Part shown: one piece after another, positions 52,268 through 62,700 of the stretch | Layout of the letters: every line of letters begins with the position of its first letter | Position numbering within the stretch: position 1 is the first letter of the stretch | From: Elusimicrobiota bacterium | GTDB taxonomy: Bacteria; Elusimicrobiota; Elusimicrobia; UBA1565; UBA9628 | Direction of reading: 5' to 3' | Length of the DNA: 64,000 bases | Assembly (NCBI GenBank): GCA_023249675.1 | Contig: JAHFCE010000013.1 | Coordinates: 1-64,000, forward strand | Notes under the pieces: generated by a model | Seen by the model: the letters and a program-made list of their open reading frames with translations, nothing else | What the model was told of the DNA's origin: nothing | Database searches by the model: none | Program-made: the position numbers and the translations under genes

Positions 52268-54730
52268 ATGGACAATCGCCCCGAGCCGCCGCAGCCTCCC
52301 GAGCAGCCCCCCGCGGAATTCGACGTCTCGACCGTCAACGATCTCGACACCGCCCGACTGGCTTTGCGCTGGGCATTGGAGCGGCTGCACCGACTCGGCG
52401 CCGAGCTGAGCGAAGCCAACGCGGAAGCCGCCAAGTCCAAAGCGGCCCAGGACGAGGCCACGCTCGACAGCCGCGAGAAAGACGAGACGGTCAAGCGCTG
52501 GCGAGAGACGATCAAGGCGTGGGAAGCCTCCGTTTCGGATCACAAAAAAATGGAGGAACAGCTGCGCGAGGAGCTGCGCGGCGAGATCGGCCGGGAGCAG
52601 GATGCGCGCGTTCAGGAGGAGCGCCTCCAGCTCTGCCTGCAAATCGACTCGCTCAAGCGCGAGGTCGCCGCGCGCGAAGCGTCCGTCGGCGGCCTCCGGC
52701 GCGAAGTCATCGACGCGGTCAAGACCGCCCGGCAGGAGGCTGAGCGCGAGCTTGAATCGGCGCTCGCCCACCAGGAAAAAGCGCTCGGCGACACCAAGTC
52801 TTCCCTCCTCGAGCGCCTCAAGATCCAGACGGAAGCTCTGCGCGCGAAGGAGAAGGATCTCGAAAGCCAGCAGCGCCTGCTCGATGAGCAGATCAAGATC
52901 AAGGAAGGCGAGTTCCGGCGCCGCTACGAACGAGACCTCGAGGACATGCTCAAGCACAACCGCGAAGCGATGCAGCGCGAGGAGCAAGCACTCGGCGAGA
53001 AGTTCGAGAAGAAGACCACCCAATTCGAGGACCGCTTGAGACAGAAGGAACAGGTCCTCGAGGACCATCGCCGGCAGCTCGAGGAGGAGCACGCCAAGCG
53101 CCAGGCCGAGCTTGACCGCAATTATCAGCACAAGCACGAGCAGGAGTGGGGCCGCCTACAGGAGCGCCTGGAGGCCGAACGCCGCTTCCTCGAGGAGCAC
53201 TACCGGGAGAAAGAAGCCAGGCTCGACGAGTCCCTCCGGGAGCGCCAAAAAAACGTCCTGTCGGACCACGAGACGCAGCAAGCCGAACTCGTCGCCAAGT
53301 ATCAGCAGCTTCAAGACCAGCTCGTCTTCAAGGAGAATGACGTCTGGAAGCAGCAGCAGAAGCGCCTCGATGACGTCCTCTCCAAGAGCCGCGCCGAGCT
53401 GGCGTCCCAACGCGCCGAAATCGACGCCTCCTTCTCCGTCCGCTGGGCCGAGCGCGAGAAGCTCCTGCAGCAGGAACACCGAAACTCCCTCGAGCTCGCC
53501 CGTTCCGAGTTCGGCGAACAGATCTCCGCGGAGCGCCGCGTCATGGAGGCGGCCGCCTCCAAGCGCGAGGAGGAACTCTCCCTCTCCTTCATGGCCCGCG
53601 AGACTGAGATGCGCCGCGTGCTCGCCGGCGAGCAGGCGCGCTGGAAGAAGACCCATGATGAGGCCGCCGAGACCCTGCGCCAGGAACTCCTGAACAACGC
53701 GCTCGAAGAGGAGGTCCGAAACCAGGCCCAGCGCGAGCAGAAGCTGCAGGCGCTGGAGGCCCAGCTCCGCCGCCGCCTCCTCGAGGAGTCCAAGCGCCAT
53801 GAAGCCGCGCAAAACGCAGTCCTGCGCGAGGCCGAGGGCCGTCTGCGCGCGGAGCGCGCGCACGCGGAGGAAGCCGCCCGCGCCGAACTCGACGCCAAGC
53901 GCGCAGCGCTCGAGGAAGAACGCAAGACCCTGCTGCAGCAGGCCGCGCAGACCCAGGCGCAGCTTGAAGCCGGCTTCGCGCAGAGGGAGCGCGTGCTGCG
54001 CGACGCCGCGTTCGCCCGCGAGGCGCAGGTCAAGAGCGAGGCCGCCGCCCAGGAAGAGCGCTGCCGCAAGGCCTACGAGGAGGCCGTCGCACGCGAGTCC
54101 GTCCTCCACGGCGCGCGCCTGGAGGCCTCGCTACTCGAGAAAGAAGCGGCCGTGCGCAAGGCCATCGATGAGCGCATGGCCGAACTGGCCCGCGCCGAAT
54201 CTGCCCTCCAGCAGGCCTGGATCCGCAAGGAAGGTGAAAGGCAGGAGGAGCTCACCCAGCGAGAGGCGGCCTGGCTCAAGGCCCAGCGCGACCAGATCGA
54301 GCGCGAGCGCAAGCAGTGGGAAGACGAGCGCGACGCGGAACTGCAGCAGCGCCGCCGCGAGTTCGAAGCCTCTCTCGCCCAACGCGAGACATCGTTCGAG
54401 GAAGCGCTGCGCCTTAAAGCGCGCGAGGAATCCGCACGCCGCGAGGCCGCGGCCGCAAGCCGGCGCCGCGAGTTCGAGGCCGGACTCAGCGAAGAGCGCG
54501 AGTCTCTGCTCGCCCAGCATGAGGCCCGCCTCAAAGAACTCGAGGCCGAGATCTCCGAGCGCTACGAGGAGCAGGAACGCCGCCTGCGCCAAGAGCTCAA
54601 TATGGCGAAGATCGAGTACGCCTCGCAGTTCGACGAGAAGCTGCGCAAGCTCGCCGAGGAACGCGAGGCCCTGCGCAGAGACTATGAACAGAAGCTCCGC
54701 GACCTCGAAAACCGCCGCAGGCCGGGCTAA
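52268..54730 (+). CDS. Long Glu/Arg/Ala-rich coiled-coil protein
   Basis: An 820-residue soluble protein with a short Pro-rich head (RPEPPQPPEQPPAEF) and a nearly unbroken charged heptad-type coiled coil from about residue 25 to the end (for example LKIQTEALRAKEKDLESQQR and RRREFEAGLSEERESLLAQH). No globular domain or membrane segment is seen. A cytoskeletal or scaffold role is plausible (an extended rod of about 100 nm if fully coiled), but composition bias makes homology unreliable. There is no clear Shine-Dalgarno. Confidence 0.8.
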   Translation: MDNRPEPPQPPEQPPAEFDVSTVNDLDTARLALRWALERLHRLGAELSEANAEAAKSKAAQDEATLDSREKDETVKRWRETIKAWEASVSDHKKMEEQLREELRGEIGREQDARVQEERLQLCLQIDSLKREVAAREASVGGLRREVIDAVKTARQEAERELESALAHQEKALGDTKSSLLERLKIQTEALRAKEKDLESQQRLLDEQIKIKEGEFRRRYERDLEDMLKHNREAMQREEQALGEKFEKKTTQFEDRLRQKEQVLEDHRRQLEEEHAKRQAELDRNYQHKHEQEWGRLQERLEAERRFLEEHYREKEARLDESLRERQKNVLSDHETQQAELVAKYQQLQDQLVFKENDVWKQQQKRLDDVLSKSRAELASQRAEIDASFSVRWAEREKLLQQEHRNSLELARSEFGEQISAERRVMEAAASKREEELSLSFMARETEMRRVLAGEQARWKKTHDEAAETLRQELLNNALEEEVRNQAQREQKLQALEAQLRRRLLEESKRHEAAQNAVLREAEGRLRAERAHAEEAARAELDAKRAALEEERKTLLQQAAQTQAQLEAGFAQRERVLRDAAFAREAQVKSEAAAQEERCRKAYEEAVARESVLHGARLEASLLEKEAAVRKAIDERMAELARAESALQQAWIRKEGERQEELTQREAAWLKAQRDQIERERKQWEDERDAELQQRRREFEASLAQRETSFEEALRLKAREESARREAAAASRRREFEAGLSEERESLLAQHEARLKELEAEISERYEEQERRLRQELNMAKIEYASQFDEKLRKLAEEREALRRDYEQKLRDLENRRRPG

Positions 54731-54744
54731 GGCGCTGGAGGTGT

Positions 54745-54810
54745 GGTGTCAGGCCTATAGTTACTTCAATAACCCTACCGAGTTATTGAAGTAACTATAG
54801 GCCTGACACC
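54745..54810. repeat. Perfect 28-bp inverted repeat with 10-nt loop
   Basis: The left arm (54745-54772, begins GGTGTCAGGCCTATAGTTAC) is the exact reverse complement of the right arm (54783-54810); the loop is CCCTACCGAG. It lies between convergent gene ends, so it may stop both transcripts, but it has no U tract and resembles mobile REP/MITE palindromes. Confidence 0.85.
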
Positions 54811-54819
54811 TATTTCCCG

Positions 54820-57800
54820 TCAGAGATCCGGACGGCGGAGGAAAAGGAGGCGGAACTCCGCGGATTCGCCCCAGCCGAGACGAATCGCCTCGAGATAAGC
54901 GCGGCCCTGCTCGGCGTACTTGTCGCGGACCCGCGCCGCGGATTTTTCCTCGATACGTTCGCTCTTGAAGTCGGCGACGACGAGCCTCCCGTTCAAGCGG
55001 TACACGAGATCCACGGCTCCGCGCACGATGGTGTGTCCCACGGCGTAGGCGAACGGCGCCTCGCGTCCCAGGATTTCGGCGGACGCCAACTCCCGCGCCG
55101 CGGGCGAGGAGAGAAAAATATTGAGCACGGCCAGCGCCTCACGCTCGGCCTGCTCCCAGCGCGGACCCGGCGCGCTGCGCTCAAGCCGCCCGCGCGCCGC
55201 CGCGCAGGCGGCGGCCGGAGCCTGCGCCCTCGGCCCGGATGCCGCGAAGTCCCAGCCCTGCAGCACAAGATGGCAGAGCCGGCCGACTTCAGCGCCCGCC
55301 AAGCCGCCGGCCTCGCCGTACGGCTCGGCCGTTTCGCGCAAATAGGCGGTCGCGGCGCGCGCGCGCGGCTGATCGGTCCCGGCTCGGAACTTCGCGCGCT
55401 GCGCCCATGCGCGGGCGGTCACGGCTGCGTCGGCGCCGGAGGCACTGCGCACGGCGGGTGCTGCCTCGGGCTCAGCGACCTTGCCGGCTTGGATGAACAG
55501 CGCGGGCAAGCCGCGCGCGAGGCCGGCGCGAGGCCAGGCCTGGGCCGCATCAAGGTGAGAAGCAAGCGAGCCGGACTCCGCCTTTTCACGCCCGAGAAGG
55601 ATCAACTGCTCTTTGGCGCGCGTCATCGCGACGTACAGCAAGCGCACGGACTCGCGCCGCTCCATGAGCTTCTCGCGCTCGTCGGCAAGCGCTGCGGCTA
55701 CGGACGCAGCGCTCCCCACGCGCAAAGCGGTGCGGCCGGTCGTCCAATCTGGGCGCGCCGCCGCCCGCGCTCCGCTCGCGGGGCGTGCGGACACATTGAC
55801 GGCGAACACGATGGGAAACTCGAGCCCCTTCGACTTGTGCACGCTCATGATCCGGACCGCCTCGAGGCGCTCATCGGCGAGCGGGCTTTCCCCCTCGCGC
55901 CGCGATGAACGCGACGATTCCTGAACCTCGGCGACGAAATCCTTGAGCGTGGCGCCTCGCGATTCCGACGCCTCGGCCGCCAGACGCTGGATCTTCAAAA
56001 GATTCGAGACCGTCTGCTGACCGTGGTAGGCTCGGGCCGCGAGTTCCGGCAGGCGCGTCTGGGCCAAAGCGGCGGCGACAAGTTCGCCCAGGGGCATGCG
56101 CCCGGCGCGCGCGCGCAGAAAACGGAGCGTCGCGAACAGGCGGGCGGTCGCACAGCGCTCGTCCTCCGGCAAAGTCCGCGCGGGCGGATCCTTGCGATAG
56201 TCGAGGGCGCCGGCACGCGCGAGACTCAGCAGGCCGTCGTCGCTGAGTGCTGCAAGCGGCGAGCGCAGAAGGCCAGCCGCCGCGATTCGGTCTTCGGGGT
56301 CGTCAAGCGCCCGCAATACATTGAGCAGGTCGCCGACTTCCGGCGCTCCGTAGAAATGCCGTTCGATCTCAACGGCATAGGGAATGCCCGCGCGTTTAAA
56401 CGCCTCAAGAAACGCAGGCAGCGCCGATGAGGAGCGCAGCAGAACGGCGAAATCCTTCAGCGGCCGCGAGGGCTCCGATAAAATGCGCCCCGCGACCCAA
56501 GCCGCCTCCGTGCGCTGGCAGGCCGCCGCGTCCGCCTCTCCCGAAGGATCGCTCACGGCGACGACCCTCACGCCAACGCACTCCGTCCCGCCTCTCTCCG
56601 GCTTCGCCGGAAGAATTCCTTTGTAAGCGGGCTGCACGCCAGCTTCCGCAATCATCACGCGCGAGAACACGTCATTGACCGGACCCACGACGCCGGGCAC
56701 CGAACGAAAATTCGCGGTGAGGTCGCACGCGAGAGCCCCACCGGCGCGCAGCCGCCCGATGAAGCCCTCATAGGCGGCGATGTCTGCGCCGCGAAAGCGG
56801 TAGATCGACTGCTTCGGGTCTCCCACGACAAACAGGCGCCCCGGCGCGGGCACGACGTCGCGCCACACGCGGGCCGAGCGGCCAGGACTTTCTGAAAGAT
56901 AGAGGAGGAGCTCGCCTTGCAGCGGATCGGTGTCCTGGAACTCGTCCACAAGAATCGCGGCGAAGCGGCGCTTGAGTTCCTCGCGCGGGCACCCGGCGTC
57001 GCGCACCAGGTCGCGCGCGCGCCGCAGCAGGCCGTCGAAGGACACCCAGCCGCGCCGCGCGTACTCGCGGCGCAGGCGCGCGGCGAAAGGAGCGAGCAGG
57101 CGCGACGCGCGGCGCGTCACGGCCTCTCCCCGCGGCGACGCGGCCTTCGCGATCAAGGACAGGCGTTCGTACATCTCCGCGGCGGCGACATCCTCCTCCC
57201 AGGCCTTGGGCCACTTGGCGCTGGGGGGTTCGGGCGGCTCGGGCGCGTCCAAAGGGGGCTCTGCGGACTCGGCCGCGGCCGCGGCGACGATCAGACGCTT
57301 CTCAATAGCCGCCAGCGCATCGAGAATGCCGCCGCGCGGCTTGACTCGTCCAAGCGCAAGCTTCGCCGCGCTCTCGGCCAGCGCGCGCAGGGCCGCGGCC
57401 GCGGCGGAATCGGGAGAGCCGACAGACTCAAGATCGAAGCGCTCCGAACCGAGCTCGCGCGCCAAAGACTCGAGCTCCTCGAGGGAAACGGCGCCGAGCA
57501 GCTCGAGCCAGCGCGCGCGCCGCGGCGGGCGCTCGCCGAGCTCGTCATCAAGCCAGCGCGCCCACTCCGAAGCGAACAGCTCCGCGAAGCCCTCGCCCTC
57601 GTCGACCCGGAATCCCGGATCGACACCGGCCTCGATAGGGTAGAGGCGCAGAATCTGGGCGCAGAACGAGTGGATGGTCCCGATCGGCGCCTTGTCGAGA
57701 TCCTCGAGCGCGGCGCGCGCGCGCGCCAGGATGTCCGCGTCGGCGGTCTTGAAGTGCCTGCGCAGCTCTTCAGCGGTCCGCTGCGCCCGTTCGATTCCCG

Positions 57801-58068
57801 CCGCGGACGGCGCCCCGCCGGACAGGAGCGCGGCCAGCTCGGCGAGGCGCTCCGACAAGCGCACCTTGATCTCACCGGCGGCTTTTTCCGTGAACGTCAG
57901 CGCGACGACCTCCTCGATGCGCGCGGGCTTGTCTCCCGCGAGCACGAGAAATAGTATGCGGTCGGTGAGCAACGTGGTCTTGCCGGTTCCCGCCCCGGCC
58001 TCGACGATGACGCTCGCCTCGAGGCTCCAGCGCGCGCGGTCACGGTCGGCTTGGTCGGGAGCGCCCAT
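54820..58068 (-). CDS. addA: AddA-type helicase-nuclease
   Basis: A 1082-residue UvrD/Rep superfamily 1 helicase with C-terminal RecB-type nuclease. Visible motifs: Walker A VEAGAGTGKTT (about 22-32), TFTEKAA motif Ia, VDEFQDTDPLQ motif II, GDPKQSIYRFRGAD motif III, VHKSKGLEFPIV motif V, LYVAMTRAKEQL motif VI and the nuclease core VVADFKSER. With AddB it processes double-strand breaks for RecA. addB is 1.6 kb away in the same orientation, separated by an oppositely oriented gene. A TATAAT lies 5 nt before the ATG. Confidence 0.92.
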   Translation of the reverse strand: MGAPDQADRDRARWSLEASVIVEAGAGTGKTTLLTDRILFLVLAGDKPARIEEVVALTFTEKAAGEIKVRLSERLAELAALLSGGAPSAAGIERAQRTAEELRRHFKTADADILARARAALEDLDKAPIGTIHSFCAQILRLYPIEAGVDPGFRVDEGEGFAELFASEWARWLDDELGERPPRRARWLELLGAVSLEELESLARELGSERFDLESVGSPDSAAAAALRALAESAAKLALGRVKPRGGILDALAAIEKRLIVAAAAAESAEPPLDAPEPPEPPSAKWPKAWEEDVAAAEMYERLSLIAKAASPRGEAVTRRASRLLAPFAARLRREYARRGWVSFDGLLRRARDLVRDAGCPREELKRRFAAILVDEFQDTDPLQGELLLYLSESPGRSARVWRDVVPAPGRLFVVGDPKQSIYRFRGADIAAYEGFIGRLRAGGALACDLTANFRSVPGVVGPVNDVFSRVMIAEAGVQPAYKGILPAKPERGGTECVGVRVVAVSDPSGEADAAACQRTEAAWVAGRILSEPSRPLKDFAVLLRSSSALPAFLEAFKRAGIPYAVEIERHFYGAPEVGDLLNVLRALDDPEDRIAAAGLLRSPLAALSDDGLLSLARAGALDYRKDPPARTLPEDERCATARLFATLRFLRARAGRMPLGELVAAALAQTRLPELAARAYHGQQTVSNLLKIQRLAAEASESRGATLKDFVAEVQESSRSSRREGESPLADERLEAVRIMSVHKSKGLEFPIVFAVNVSARPASGARAAARPDWTTGRTALRVGSAASVAAALADEREKLMERRESVRLLYVAMTRAKEQLILLGREKAESGSLASHLDAAQAWPRAGLARGLPALFIQAGKVAEPEAAPAVRSASGADAAVTARAWAQRAKFRAGTDQPRARAATAYLRETAEPYGEAGGLAGAEVGRLCHLVLQGWDFAASGPRAQAPAAACAAARGRLERSAPGPRWEQAEREALAVLNIFLSSPAARELASAEILGREAPFAYAVGHTIVRGAVDLVYRLNGRLVVADFKSERIEEKSAARVRDKYAEQGRAYLEAIRLGWGESAEFRLLFLRRPDL

Positions 58069-58073
58069 GCCCG

Positions 58074-58079
58074 ATTATA
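58074..58079 (-). promoter_or_regulatory. -10 element (TATAAT) 5 nt before addA start
   Basis: Perfect TATAAT on the minus strand, then CGGGC and ATG 58068. The RNA should start at or just inside the start codon. TTGTCC lies upstream at a 14-nt spacing, too short for a normal -35. Confidence 0.5.
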
Positions 58080-58092
58080 GGAATTCGCGGCC

Positions 58093-58121
58093 TGGACAAC
58101 TTGCGGGGCCCCGGTTATACT
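58093..58121 (+). promoter_or_regulatory. Promoter of the FMN glutamate-synthase-like gene
   Basis: TGGACA (-35) and TATACT (-10) are exactly 17 nt apart; the -10 ends 8 nt before ATG 58130. This is the second-best full promoter in the set and predicts a leader of one or two bases. Confidence 0.65.
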
Positions 58122-58129
58122 TCGAGACC

Positions 58130-59626
58130 ATGTGGATATTCGCGGTCGCCGTCGCGTCGTCCCTCGCGATCCTGTTTGTCCATGACCGCTGGTTCGCGGA
58201 CGACAACATCCTGCGCAATTTCCCCGTGATCGGGCACCTGCGCTACCTGCTCATCGAACTCGGTCCCGAGCTGCGGCAATACATCGTCGCTGGAAACCAT
58301 GAAGAGCTGCCGTTCAACCGCGAGGAGCGCGACTGGATCTACCGCTCGTCGAAAGGCGAGAATAACTACTTCGGTTTCGGCACCGACGACCAGATCCTGG
58401 GCATCGGCTACCCGATCATCAAGCACGCGGTGTTCCCTCACGGCGAGGTCAGCTTCACGGCCTCGGTGCATGACAAGATCCACACTGTGCCCTGCGCGAA
58501 GGTGCTCGGCGAGGTCCGCGGACGCGCGAAGGCCTGGAGGCCGCCCTCGATCGTCAACATCTCGGCGATGAGCTTCGGGTCGCTGGGCGCTAACGCCGTG
58601 AAAGCCTTGAACCTCGGCGCAAAAGCGGCCGGCTGCTGGCACAACACCGGCGAGGGCGGCCTCTCGCCATACCACAACAACGGCGCCGACGTGATCTTCC
58701 AGTTCGGCACCGGCTACTTCGGCTGCCGCGACCTGAACGGAAACTTCTCGATGGATGAGCTGCTGAAGACCGTCGCCAGCTGCCCAACAGTACGCGGCAT
58801 CGAGGTCAAATTGTCCCAGGGCGCTAAGCCCGGCAAAGGAGGCGTGCTTCCGGCGGCGAAGGTGACCGAGGAAATCGCCCGAGCTCGCGGCGTGCGGCCG
58901 CGCACGGACTGCATCAGTCCCAACAACCACCGCGCGTTCAGCGATGTGCGCACGATGATCGATTTCATCGAGCGCATCGCCGCCGCGACGGGCCTGCCAG
59001 TTGGAATCAAGTCGGCGGTCGGGCAGTTGGGTTTTTTCCAGGAACTCGCGCAGGCGATGCGTTCGATGGGCCGCGGCCCCGACTGGATCACCATCGACGG
59101 CGGAGAGGGCGGAACGGGCGCGGCACCCCTGACCTTCGCCGACCACGTCTCGCTGCCTTTTCGCGTCGCCTTCCCCCGCGTCCACAAGATCTTTCTCGAT
59201 GAAAATATGGCCGACCGCGTCGCCTGGATCGCCAGCGCCAAGCTCGGTTTTCCGGACCGGGCCATCGTCGCCTTGTGCCTCGGAGCCGATCTCGTCAATA
59301 TCGCGCGCGAGGCGATGCTGTCGATCGGCTGCATCCAGGCCCAGAAGTGCCACACCGACCGCTGCCCCAGCGGCGTGACGACCCACGACGCTCGCTTACA
59401 GAGCGGGCTTGACTTCCATGTCCAGTCCGCGCGCTTCACGCGGTTCTGCCAGTCGCTGCGCAACGAGATGTTGGCCGTAACCCACGCCTGCGGCTACGAG
59501 CATCCCTGCCAGTTCACCGCCGAGGACGTGGAGGTCAGTGTCGGGCCCGGCCTCTTCAAGACCTTGCGCGAGATCCACGGCTACACGCCCAAGCGTTCCT
59601 GGGCGGGCATCCCCGGCTGGAGCTAG
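58130..59626 (+). CDS. FMN-binding glutamate synthase family protein
   Basis: A 498-residue protein with an N-terminal membrane helix (MWIFAVAVASSLAILFV) followed by the FMN/FeS synthase domain of glutamate synthase: FGSLGANAVKALNLGAK, HNTGEGGLSPYH, TIDGGEGGTGAAPLTFADHV and the cluster cysteines in QKCHTDRCPSGVTTHD. The glutaminase domain is absent, as in the stand-alone GltB2-like family of uncertain reaction. Start at ATG 58130; the open frame upstream is antisense to addA. Confidence 0.9.
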   Translation: MWIFAVAVASSLAILFVHDRWFADDNILRNFPVIGHLRYLLIELGPELRQYIVAGNHEELPFNREERDWIYRSSKGENNYFGFGTDDQILGIGYPIIKHAVFPHGEVSFTASVHDKIHTVPCAKVLGEVRGRAKAWRPPSIVNISAMSFGSLGANAVKALNLGAKAAGCWHNTGEGGLSPYHNNGADVIFQFGTGYFGCRDLNGNFSMDELLKTVASCPTVRGIEVKLSQGAKPGKGGVLPAAKVTEEIARARGVRPRTDCISPNNHRAFSDVRTMIDFIERIAAATGLPVGIKSAVGQLGFFQELAQAMRSMGRGPDWITIDGGEGGTGAAPLTFADHVSLPFRVAFPRVHKIFLDENMADRVAWIASAKLGFPDRAIVALCLGADLVNIAREAMLSIGCIQAQKCHTDRCPSGVTTHDARLQSGLDFHVQSARFTRFCQSLRNEMLAVTHACGYEHPCQFTAEDVEVSVGPGLFKTLREIHGYTPKRSWAGIPGWS

Positions 59627-59703
59627 AAACCCTGCGGCTCGCCGAGAGCCTCCAAATCGGCTGGCAAAACCACCGTCTTAATGCAATAGTTTTATTTTAT
59701 AAG

Positions 59704-62700
59704 TCATGCACTATGTCCGGGGACTGGCGCGCGCAGGGCACGCGCTCGGGATGGTCCGTGAGCCTTGCGGCACACGGTCGGGAACTCGCACCACGAGCAA
59801 TGGCCCCGCTCGCCCTCCTCGGGCCGGATCGGGAAGCGGCCGGAGGCGATCGCCTCCACGCGCTCGGCCAGAATCTTTAGAAACGGTCCTCGCGCAAGCC
59901 CCCAGTCCTCCGCGCTCAGCGCGGCCGAGCGCTCCTCGCCGTTTTCCACTTCGAGGAAAAGAAGTTCCGCGCCGCCGAAGGACCAGGCCGCACCGAGCGC
60001 GCCGCCCGCCAACTCAGCGTAAAAAGGCAGCTGATGCAGCTCGCCCGCCGCGGCCTGCTTCGCAGGGTTCTTCCAGCGCGCGCCCGCGCGCGTCTTATAG
60101 TCCACGACGCGGAATGTCCGCTCGTTCTCATCGACATCAATGCGGTCGACGACGCCTTTCCACGGCACGCCGCCCGGTGCGCCTTCCGGCGGGCCGCCCC
60201 GCAGGCGCGCCTCGTACAGGCGCGGCCTCAACTTCGCCGCGCTCAGGCGCTCGAGATCCCAGCAGATGAAGCCCCTCAGGCGCGCGCTCATGTCGAGGCG
60301 CGCGGCCTCCCACAGCAGCGGATAGAGACCGAGGGAGCGCCAATCATTCTCGCCGAACACAGCCGCGGCCGCCGCGTCGAAAATCGGACCCCAGTCCTCT
60401 TCCGGGCTTCGCCCAAAGAAATCTTTATAGAAGCGCTCGAGCACCGCATGATAGACGAGGCCGCGCGCCTGCGGCGTCAACTCGCCGCGATCCGCGCCTT
60501 CCTCGCGCTCGCCGAGTCCGAGCACCCGCGCCGCGAAATAGCGGAATGGGCAGGTCGCGTACAAGTCGAGCGCCGTCGGCGAAAGGCCGGACTGCTTGAG
60601 CTTGGCGATCTCGGCCGCGATCGGGCGGGTCAGGCCGTCGTGCGCCCCCGGGGCGCCGCGGTCGTTGAGCGCGGCGACGCGGACCAGGCCATTGCCGAGC
60701 GCCTCGACGCCGGGGTCTGCCGCGCGAAGCGCCGAATCGGGCACGCCGCCCTCAAGCACCGCCAGCAGGGACGCTTCGCGCGGAGTGAGCAGTTCGGGAG
60801 GCGTGGAACGCAGGCGCTCAGCGGGCTGGCGCGGCACGCGCCGCGTGTCGCCCTCACCGGGCGCGGGCAAGCCCGCGGCGCGGCACAGCTCGCGCAGGTA
60901 GGTCGAAGGCACCGAGGCCTTTCCCTCCTCATCGGAGCGCGGATAAATGAGCACGAGGCGCTCCTTGGCCGCGGCGACCGCGAGATAGAACAAGAGGCGC
61001 TCCTCCTCGTGGCCGGCGGCCTTTCGGCCGATCCAGTAGCCGGCGGGATGCCGCAGGACCGCGCGCGCGCCGTCGCGCAGCAGGGGATCTTCCAGCACCT
61101 GGCGCGGGAACAGCTTCTCCTTCAAGCCAATCAGCACGACGGCGCCGAAGCGGCTTCCGCGCGCGTCCATCGCGTCAAGCGCGCGCACGCCAAGACGCCC
61201 GTCTCCCGCGTCGAGCGTCGCGCGCGAAAGCTTCCGCTCGAATGCGTCGAGAAAAGACTCCCAGGAGCACGGCTCGCCAAGTCGGTCAAAGCCGGACAGC
61301 TCCTCAAGCGCGTCGTGTACCGCGCTCCAGGCTTGGCGCTCGGCCTCGGAAGCCTCCGCCGGCAGGCGCAGGTGCGCGACGATGAGCGCGCGCGCCGACA
61401 CCGCGCGCGCCGACCATGTCGCCGGCGGCGCGCCGAGCTGCTCGCGCAAGCCATAGACGAAATCCCACAGCGCCTTGACGTCTTCGGCAGCGACGAGTTC
61501 GCCCGCAAGCCCCTCGCGCACGCGGTGCGGCCGCAGCTCGACGCCGCCGCCCACGCGCGCCTCAAGCTTGCCGCGCCACTGCAGCCAGCCCGCGCGGATG
61601 CCCAGCGCATCCACGAGCTGCCGCCACTGCGCCGCCCGACGCGGCGGCGCCGCCGCGAAGTACGGCGAACCTGCGAGGTCCAGGACGGTGCGCGCCGGGA
61701 AGTCGCGCTCGCGCACAGTCAGCAGGTCGAGGGCGGCCTTCGCCGACGGATGGCGCAGGACCGGCTCGCCGCAGGACAAGTCGAGGGGCAAGCCCTCGGC
61801 CGCAAAAACCTCCGCAAGCACCAGGCGATAGGGCTCGAGCGTGCGCGCGACGACCGCGATCTCGTGGGCGGGCACGCCCGCGTTGAGCAGGCGCAGCGTT
61901 TCCTTCGCCGCGGCCCAGGCCTCGTCGCGGGCGCCGGACGCCGACACGACGACGACTTTGCCCGAGGCGACAGGATGAGGCGGCTTTGACGGGTCGAACA
62001 GCGAATCGAGAGAGCGGCCGAGAGCCGTCTCGGCACCGGCGCCTTCCGCGGCGATAAGAGCATGTCCGGACAATCTTTGCTCGAACAATTCATCGGAAAA
62101 ACGGAAGGCGGGATGGCCTTGCCGGTACGGGAAATACAGTTTAGAGGGCCGAGCGCTCGTGACCGCCTCAAAAAAATCCAGCTGGAGTCCGGTTAGGTCG
62201 TAAAAGCCATAATACAGTATCTCGGAAAATTCTGACAGCCACGACGACGCGGGGGCGAGCTCGGCCGCGCGGCGCACGAGGGCCGATGGCGGCGAAACAC
62301 CCAGGCGCTCCAGCTCCTTTTCATACAGCGCGAGCAGGGCGAGCAAGGCATTCAGGCGCGCGGCCTCCTCCTCATTTTTGAGCAAGGTCGAGCCGAAGTG
62401 CTCGGCCACCTGTTTGGGCTCGACGCCAGAGTCGATGAGGTCGCGCAGGCTTGCGCGCACGGCGGACGCGAGCGCCTTCGGCCGCAATTCCTTCGCGATG
62501 CCAAGCGAGGGTGCCCCATCAAGAACGCGGTCCATGACCGCGTCGTGAAAGACGGGGTCCGCCACCAGCGAGAGGCCCGACACCCCCCCCTCCTCAGCGA
62601 GCGCCGCCGCAAGCGAGTGAAACGTATGGAAATGCACGCCGAACAAGGGCAGGCCCTTCTCGACGGCGAGCAGACGCTCAAGCCGATCGGCCAGCACGCG

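Noticed and set aside
54745-54810. Calling the 28-bp inverted repeat a rho-independent terminator
   Set aside because: No U tract follows on either strand, and the AU-containing stem is much longer than usual, so it is listed as a repeat.
59627-59703. AT-rich stretch after the glutamate-synthase-like gene as a terminator
   Set aside because: No stem precedes the T-rich run on either strand.
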